Origin: Smithellaceae bacterium
Lineage (GTDB): Bacteria; Desulfobacterota; Syntrophia; Syntrophales; Smithellaceae
DNA: 9,731 bases
Direction: 5' to 3'
Assembly (NCBI GenBank): GCA_028704195.1
Contig: JAQVLL010000048.1
Coordinates: forward strand, 1-9,731
The notes under the pieces are model-generated. The model searched no databases, was not told the DNA's origin, and saw nothing but the letters and a program-made list of their open reading frames with translations. The position numbers and the translations under genes were made by a program. Positions 6,232-9,731 of this stretch are shown piece after piece (position 1 is the stretch's first letter; the number at the start of each line of letters is the position of its first letter).

Positions 6232-6519
6232 ATGAATCAAAAATTGAAAACCATTTCACAAATCGCATCAATTAATCTTTACGAATTACTGAGTGAAAAT
6301 AAAGACGAGCCAAATTTAATAGCTTTGATTGACGCCTTTGCCCGCGATCTGGCACTATGCAGCAAAGGAAAATGGGATGACGCAATTTTCGCGTTCCAAG
6401 ATGCTCTTAAAATAAAGCATGACGATTTTGTATCGACAATGTATATTGAATAATGTAAAAATCTGAAACAGCATCCTCCCATGCAACCCTGGGATGGCGT
6501 GTTTGTGATGACAAAATAA
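6232..6519 (+). pseudogene. C-terminal remnant of a class III adenylate/guanylate cyclase-type protein
   Basis: The frame from the ATG at 6232 gives 73 residues and stops at TAA 6451-6453. The same frame then continues for 21 codons (CKNLKQHPPMQPWDGVFVMTK) to TAA 6517-6519. Joined, it matches the usual C-terminal tail of CHASE2/class III nucleotide cyclases: a YELL segment (LYELLSENK, residues 17-25), a TPR-like helix pair (ALCSKGKWDDAIFAFQDAL) and a YIE-x-C ... PP ... WDGV ... K ending. The internal stop sits where that tail normally has Arg between YIE and Cys. No cyclase catalytic domain is found upstream in any frame, so the gene is 5' truncated as well. A short translated peptide is still possible because a candidate promoter precedes it. 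The family match is from memory of the tail pattern. Confidence 0.65.
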
Positions 6520-8471
6520 TGATTTTAAGAAACGAGCAGAAATACCGAAGCTGGGTGGAAGTGGACCTCGACAATTTCACCGCCAATCTCCGGGAAATTA
6601 AACGGTTGATCGGCGACGAGGTCGACTTCATGCAGACCGTCAAGGCTGACGCGTACGGTCACGGGGCAATTGAAATTTCCCACGCCGCCCTGCGGGCAGG
6701 AGCCCGGATGCTCGGCTTAGCAAACGCCGACGAAGGCATTCAGCTTCGGATCAGCGGCATCGAAGCCCCCATTGTCATCCTGGGACCCTCGACGCTTTCG
6801 GAAATTCCCGATGTCATAAAATACAACCTCACGCCATCCGTCTCCGACGCTGCATTTGTTCGTGCCCTCGAAGAGCAGCTCGAAAGATCCTCCCGAACAT
6901 TGTCCGTCCACGTCGAGGTCGATACAGGGATGGGACGCGGCGGAACCATGCACTCCGAGGCCATAGATTTGATCCGATACGTCCAGAGCATGCGCCATCT
7001 CACACTGGAAGGCATTTTCAGTCATTTCGCATCCAGCGAAATCATGACGGCTTACAACGATCAGCAGTGGCTGTTGTTTTCCGGACTGCTGGACAAGCTG
7101 CAGCAGATTGGCATCAGCATCCCCGTAACGCACATGGGTAACAGCGGCGCCGTTCTGAACTACCCCGAGCTGAAACTGCAGATGGCGCGTCCGGGAATCA
7201 TGACCTACGGCATCTACCCTTCAAGCGAAACCCAGAACAAGGCCGTCCTGAAACCGGTGATGTCCTTTAAAACCACGATCGTTCTCATCAAAGAATTCCC
7301 CAAAGGATACGGCATCGGATATAACAGAACGTACGTTACCGGACACAGAACCCGTGTGGCGACCATCCCGGTGGGTTACGGAGACGGATATCCCTTTATC
7401 CTTTCCAACCGGGGCGAAGCCCTGATTCGCGGCCGTCGCGCATCGATCATCGGCCGGGTATCCATGGATATGTGCACCCTGGATGTCACCCATATCCCCG
7501 ATTGTTCCGTGGGAGACGAAGTAGTCCTGCTGGGCAGACAGCAGAACGAATACATCAGCGCCAATGAAATCGCCGACAAAGCACAGACGATCAGCTATGA
7601 GGTTCTTTGCGCACTGGGAAAGCGCGCACCGCGTGTTTTTCTGAACAAGGGGAAAACCGACGCTGTGGAACCGAGGCTCAGGAGAATTTTTGTGCCGGAC
7701 GAAGAGAAATCCATCGCGCGCGTTGACAGCATTATCCGTCACTGTTTTCAAACCCGCACGCGCAGCGAAGAACTGGGCAACGCCATTTACTACGAAATGT
7801 TTGAAACCCTGTTCGGTAAGGAAGACCGGCAGCTCGAACTTCGCTCGTGCTTCCGCTACGACATTGCGATCTCCCAGCTGCCGGAAGCCCTTGAACACCG
7901 TAGACGGGCTGACGCTTATTTCCAATTGAGAACGCACGTCGAGTACAAAAAAACCATCCGCAGCGACACGTTCATGATTGGATGCGCATCAGACCGGGAG
8001 CAGCTTGACGCCCTGATTGAAGATGAACATTGCGAATATCGATGGATCCTGGGCGGCAGCGATCTGGTGTTTGAACGTGATTTTACAGTTGAAAAGATGC
8101 GCATCGATGGGGAGGATATCCCCATCATCGACGCAAAGAAAACCCATCGCGGATATGAAGTCTGGTTCGGCAGCGACAAGCTCAAGCCGAAAATCAACAG
8201 GGAAGTGAAAATCGAAATCGAAATACTCACCAAAAAAGCCAAGGGAAACCGTACGTTTCCCGTTTACCTGCTGTATCCGACACGCGGCCTGGAAATCAAC
8301 TTCAACTTTGAAAGCGCAAATCTCAAAAACGTGCGGGCGGAAAGCTTTTTTGCCGGTCGGCACCCGCAGGCAGCCATATCCTTAAAGCGCGGCAAATCCA
8401 TCGACATTAAAATTTCTCATGAGGAATGGGTATTTCCGACAAGCGGGGTAATTTTCATCTGGGATGTGTAG
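6519..8471 (+). CDS. Alanine racemase fused to an unrecognised C-terminal domain
   Basis: A 650-residue protein; ordinary alanine racemases have about 360-390. Residues 10-375 form a full fold-type III PLP racemase. VKADAYGHG (41-49) gives the PLP lysine K42. GYNRTY (267-272) gives Y268 in the position of the second catalytic base. HMGNSGAVL (205-213), ARPGIMTYG (223-231), IPVGYGDGYP (283-292), GRVSMDM (312-318) and GDEVVLLG (332-339) are all family landmarks. Residues about 385-650 begin helical, then appear rich in beta strands, with no motif I can assign and no membrane segment. The racemase part interconverts L- and D-alanine or another amino acid for wall or signalling use. The ATG overlaps the remnant's last stop (TAATG) and lacks a Shine-Dalgarno, suggesting translational coupling. 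The kinase begins 23 bp downstream. I give no symbol because a housekeeping alr role is doubtful. Confidence 0.85.
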   Translation: MILRNEQKYRSWVEVDLDNFTANLREIKRLIGDEVDFMQTVKADAYGHGAIEISHAALRAGARMLGLANADEGIQLRISGIEAPIVILGPSTLSEIPDVIKYNLTPSVSDAAFVRALEEQLERSSRTLSVHVEVDTGMGRGGTMHSEAIDLIRYVQSMRHLTLEGIFSHFASSEIMTAYNDQQWLLFSGLLDKLQQIGISIPVTHMGNSGAVLNYPELKLQMARPGIMTYGIYPSSETQNKAVLKPVMSFKTTIVLIKEFPKGYGIGYNRTYVTGHRTRVATIPVGYGDGYPFILSNRGEALIRGRRASIIGRVSMDMCTLDVTHIPDCSVGDEVVLLGRQQNEYISANEIADKAQTISYEVLCALGKRAPRVFLNKGKTDAVEPRLRRIFVPDEEKSIARVDSIIRHCFQTRTRSEELGNAIYYEMFETLFGKEDRQLELRSCFRYDIAISQLPEALEHRRRADAYFQLRTHVEYKKTIRSDTFMIGCASDREQLDALIEDEHCEYRWILGGSDLVFERDFTVEKMRIDGEDIPIIDAKKTHRGYEVWFGSDKLKPKINREVKIEIEILTKKAKGNRTFPVYLLYPTRGLEINFNFESANLKNVRAESFFAGRHPQAAISLKRGKSIDIKISHEEWVFPTSGVIFIWDV

Positions 8472-8482
8472 GAAAACGAACC

Positions 8483-8489
8483 GGAGGAG
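8483..8489 (+). promoter_or_regulatory. Ribosome-binding site supporting a GTG start for the kinase
   Basis: GGAGGAG lies 5 nt before the GTG at 8495-8497. The longest open frame begins at 8426, inside the racemase gene, without such a site; an in-frame ATG at 8510 has only a weak AGGA. Confidence 0.65.
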
Positions 8490-8494
8490 AAACG

Positions 8495-9601
8495 GTGGCA
8501 CAGGAATTCATGACAAAAAGCCGGCTTATTGAGGAACTTCAGCAGGCCGGCAGGGAAATCAGAAGCCTTCGTTCACAGGCCCGTAAATATAAACGGATTG
8601 AGGAGAAACTGACCCACTCGGAACATTTTTATCGAACCCTTTTTGAGAATTCCGGCACGGCAACCATCGTCATCGAAAAAGACACAACCATCTCCATGAT
8701 GAACAATGATTTTTCCAATTTCACCGGCTATTCCCGTGACGAAATCATCAACCATACGTGGACCATGTACGTGGCCGAGGATGACATTGCCCGCCTGTTA
8801 TCGTACCACAAGACAAGGCGTGAAGATCCGTCCTCCGCACCCAGGAATTATGAATTCAAGATCCGGAACAAGGACGGTAACCTTCTCCATGTTTTCATGA
8901 CCATCGCCATGATTCCGGGAACAACACAGAGCATCGCCTCGATGGTGGACATGACGGCCGTTAAAAAACTGGAAAAGGAAGTTCTCGATATATCGGAACG
9001 GGAACGTCAAAAAATCGGATACGAGCTTCATGACGATCTCGGTCAGCACCTGATCGGCATCGACGTAATGACCAAAGTCCTGCAGGACAGGCTCACACCG
9101 ATTTCCGATGAAAACGCACGTTATGCCGGCGAGATCAACCATCTTGTCAAGGATGCCATTGACAAGACCCGCCTGCTGGCCCGGGGACTTTGTCCCGTCC
9201 ATCTCACTTCGCTGGGTCTTGAGGCTTCGCTGGAAGATCTTGCCGCTTCAACATCAGTCATCTTTAGTATGGCCTGCATCTTTCGCTGCCCCCGGCATAT
9301 TCCCATCCGCGACAATTCTCTTGCCACCCACCTTTATTATATCGCGAAGGAATCCATTCACAACGCAATCGAGCACGGCAAATCCTCTAAAATTGTAATG
9401 GAGTTTCTAAATAACAGCGGCACCGTTTCCCTGTCGATTCTCGACAACGGAGGCGGAATTAAAGACATCACCAGAGCCACTGGCATCGGATTGCGAATCA
9501 TGCAGTACCGGGCCCGCATGATCGGGGCAATACTGCGCATCGAATCGGAACCGGGCGGGGGAACGCTGGTTACCTGCACTTTCAATCTGATGAAGGACTG
9601 A
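8495..9601 (+). CDS. Soluble PAS-domain sensor histidine kinase, HisKA_3 (NarL-type)
   Basis: A 368-residue kinase with no membrane segment, so its signal is cytoplasmic. Residues 1-42 are probably a charged coiled coil. A PAS domain covers about 43-160 (FYRTLFENSGTATIVIEKD, NFTGYSRDEI, then a closing strand and VDMTAVKKLE). The HisKA_3 dimerisation helix follows, with ERERQKIGYELHDDLGQHL containing the phospho-acceptor H179. The HATPase_c domain has the N box AKESIHNAIEHG (E286, N290), the G1 box LDNGGGI (D317) and the G2 box GIGLRIMQYRARM, ending EPGGGTLVTCTF. The GTG start at 8495 is chosen for its ribosome-binding site. It follows the racemase by 23 bp and is followed after 5 bp by a response regulator, its likely partner. 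The PAS pocket gives no clue to its ligand. Confidence 0.92.
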   Translation: MAQEFMTKSRLIEELQQAGREIRSLRSQARKYKRIEEKLTHSEHFYRTLFENSGTATIVIEKDTTISMMNNDFSNFTGYSRDEIINHTWTMYVAEDDIARLLSYHKTRREDPSSAPRNYEFKIRNKDGNLLHVFMTIAMIPGTTQSIASMVDMTAVKKLEKEVLDISERERQKIGYELHDDLGQHLIGIDVMTKVLQDRLTPISDENARYAGEINHLVKDAIDKTRLLARGLCPVHLTSLGLEASLEDLAASTSVIFSMACIFRCPRHIPIRDNSLATHLYYIAKESIHNAIEHGKSSKIVMEFLNNSGTVSLSILDNGGGIKDITRATGIGLRIMQYRARMIGAILRIESEPGGGTLVTCTFNLMKD

Positions 9602-9606
9602 CACCC

Positions 9607-9731
9607 ATGGCCGCAATTAAAAAGCATCGCGCGGGCAAACACAGAATTCTCATTGTCGATGACCATCCTATTTTCAGGCACGGCCTTGCTCAACTCATCA
9701 ACCAGGAAGAAGACCTGTTTGTCTGCGGCGA
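9607..9731 (+). CDS. Response regulator, NarL/FixJ-type receiver domain (3' end outside window)
   Basis: The first 41 codons are present. After a short basic leader (MAAIKKHRAGKHR), ILIVDDHPIFRHGLAQLI (residues 14-31) is the typical first strand and helix of a receiver domain, with D18-D19 as the acidic metal-binding pair. DDHPIFRHGL is characteristic of NarL/FixJ regulators, which usually end in a LuxR-type DNA-binding domain; the phospho-acceptor Asp and output domain lie beyond the right edge. It starts 5 bp after the kinase stop, with AAGGA inside the kinase gene as a likely ribosome-binding site. The HisKA_3 kinase upstream is the natural cognate. Confidence 0.9.
   Translation, partial: MAAIKKHRAGKHRILIVDDHPIFRHGLAQLINQEEDLFVCG

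Noticed and set aside
7221..7937. Minus-strand open frame of 238 codons
   Set aside because: Antisense to the racemase catalytic core; the plus-strand frame carries all family motifs.

Overview
The window looks like a chromosomal segment from a sulfate-reducing or syntrophic deltaproteobacterium, probably Desulfobacterales-like. This is an inference from the mix of genes: an acyl-CoA metabolism operon with a long-form family I CoA-transferase, a desulforedoxin-type iron protein, and soluble PAS histidine kinase signalling. No rRNA, tRNA, CRISPR array or intact mobile element is visible.

Layout. (1) Positions 1-3240, minus strand: an acyl-CoA operon read right to left. It runs from a short-chain dehydrogenase (FabG-like) through a fused alpha/beta acyl-CoA:carboxylate CoA-transferase with a long C-terminal extension to an enoyl-CoA hydratase/isomerase cut by the left edge. 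Together they could activate an acid by CoA transfer, hydrate or isomerise the enoyl-CoA and oxidise or reduce the hydroxy/keto intermediate; the substrate cannot be read from sequence. (2) Positions 3241-3758: a 518-bp divergent intergenic region with a candidate promoter on each side and an unexplained GC-richer block. (3) Positions 3759-5279, plus strand: a YjgR/DUF853 HerA-like ATPase behind a near-consensus sigma-70 promoter. (4) Positions 5280-5983, minus strand: a small four-cysteine protein, and a desulforedoxin-like domain fused to a lysine-rich, histone H1-like tail built from three 19-residue repeats. (5) Positions 6232-9731, plus strand: an apparent signalling operon. It contains a decayed C-terminal piece of a class III adenylate cyclase-type protein interrupted by an in-frame TAA, a 650-residue protein with an alanine racemase N-terminal half and an unrecognised C-terminal half, a soluble PAS/HisKA_3 histidine kinase, and the start of a NarL/FixJ-type response regulator cut by the right edge.

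The most unusual part is the signalling operon. An apparently complete PLP-dependent alanine racemase carries about 270 extra residues and sits directly upstream of a two-component pair. Its start codon overlaps the final stop of the cyclase remnant (TAATG), which suggests an older, translationally coupled cyclase-racemase-kinase-regulator operon whose first gene has been lost. The second notable item is the desulforedoxin/H1-like fusion, a possible DNA- or polyanion-associated iron protein.
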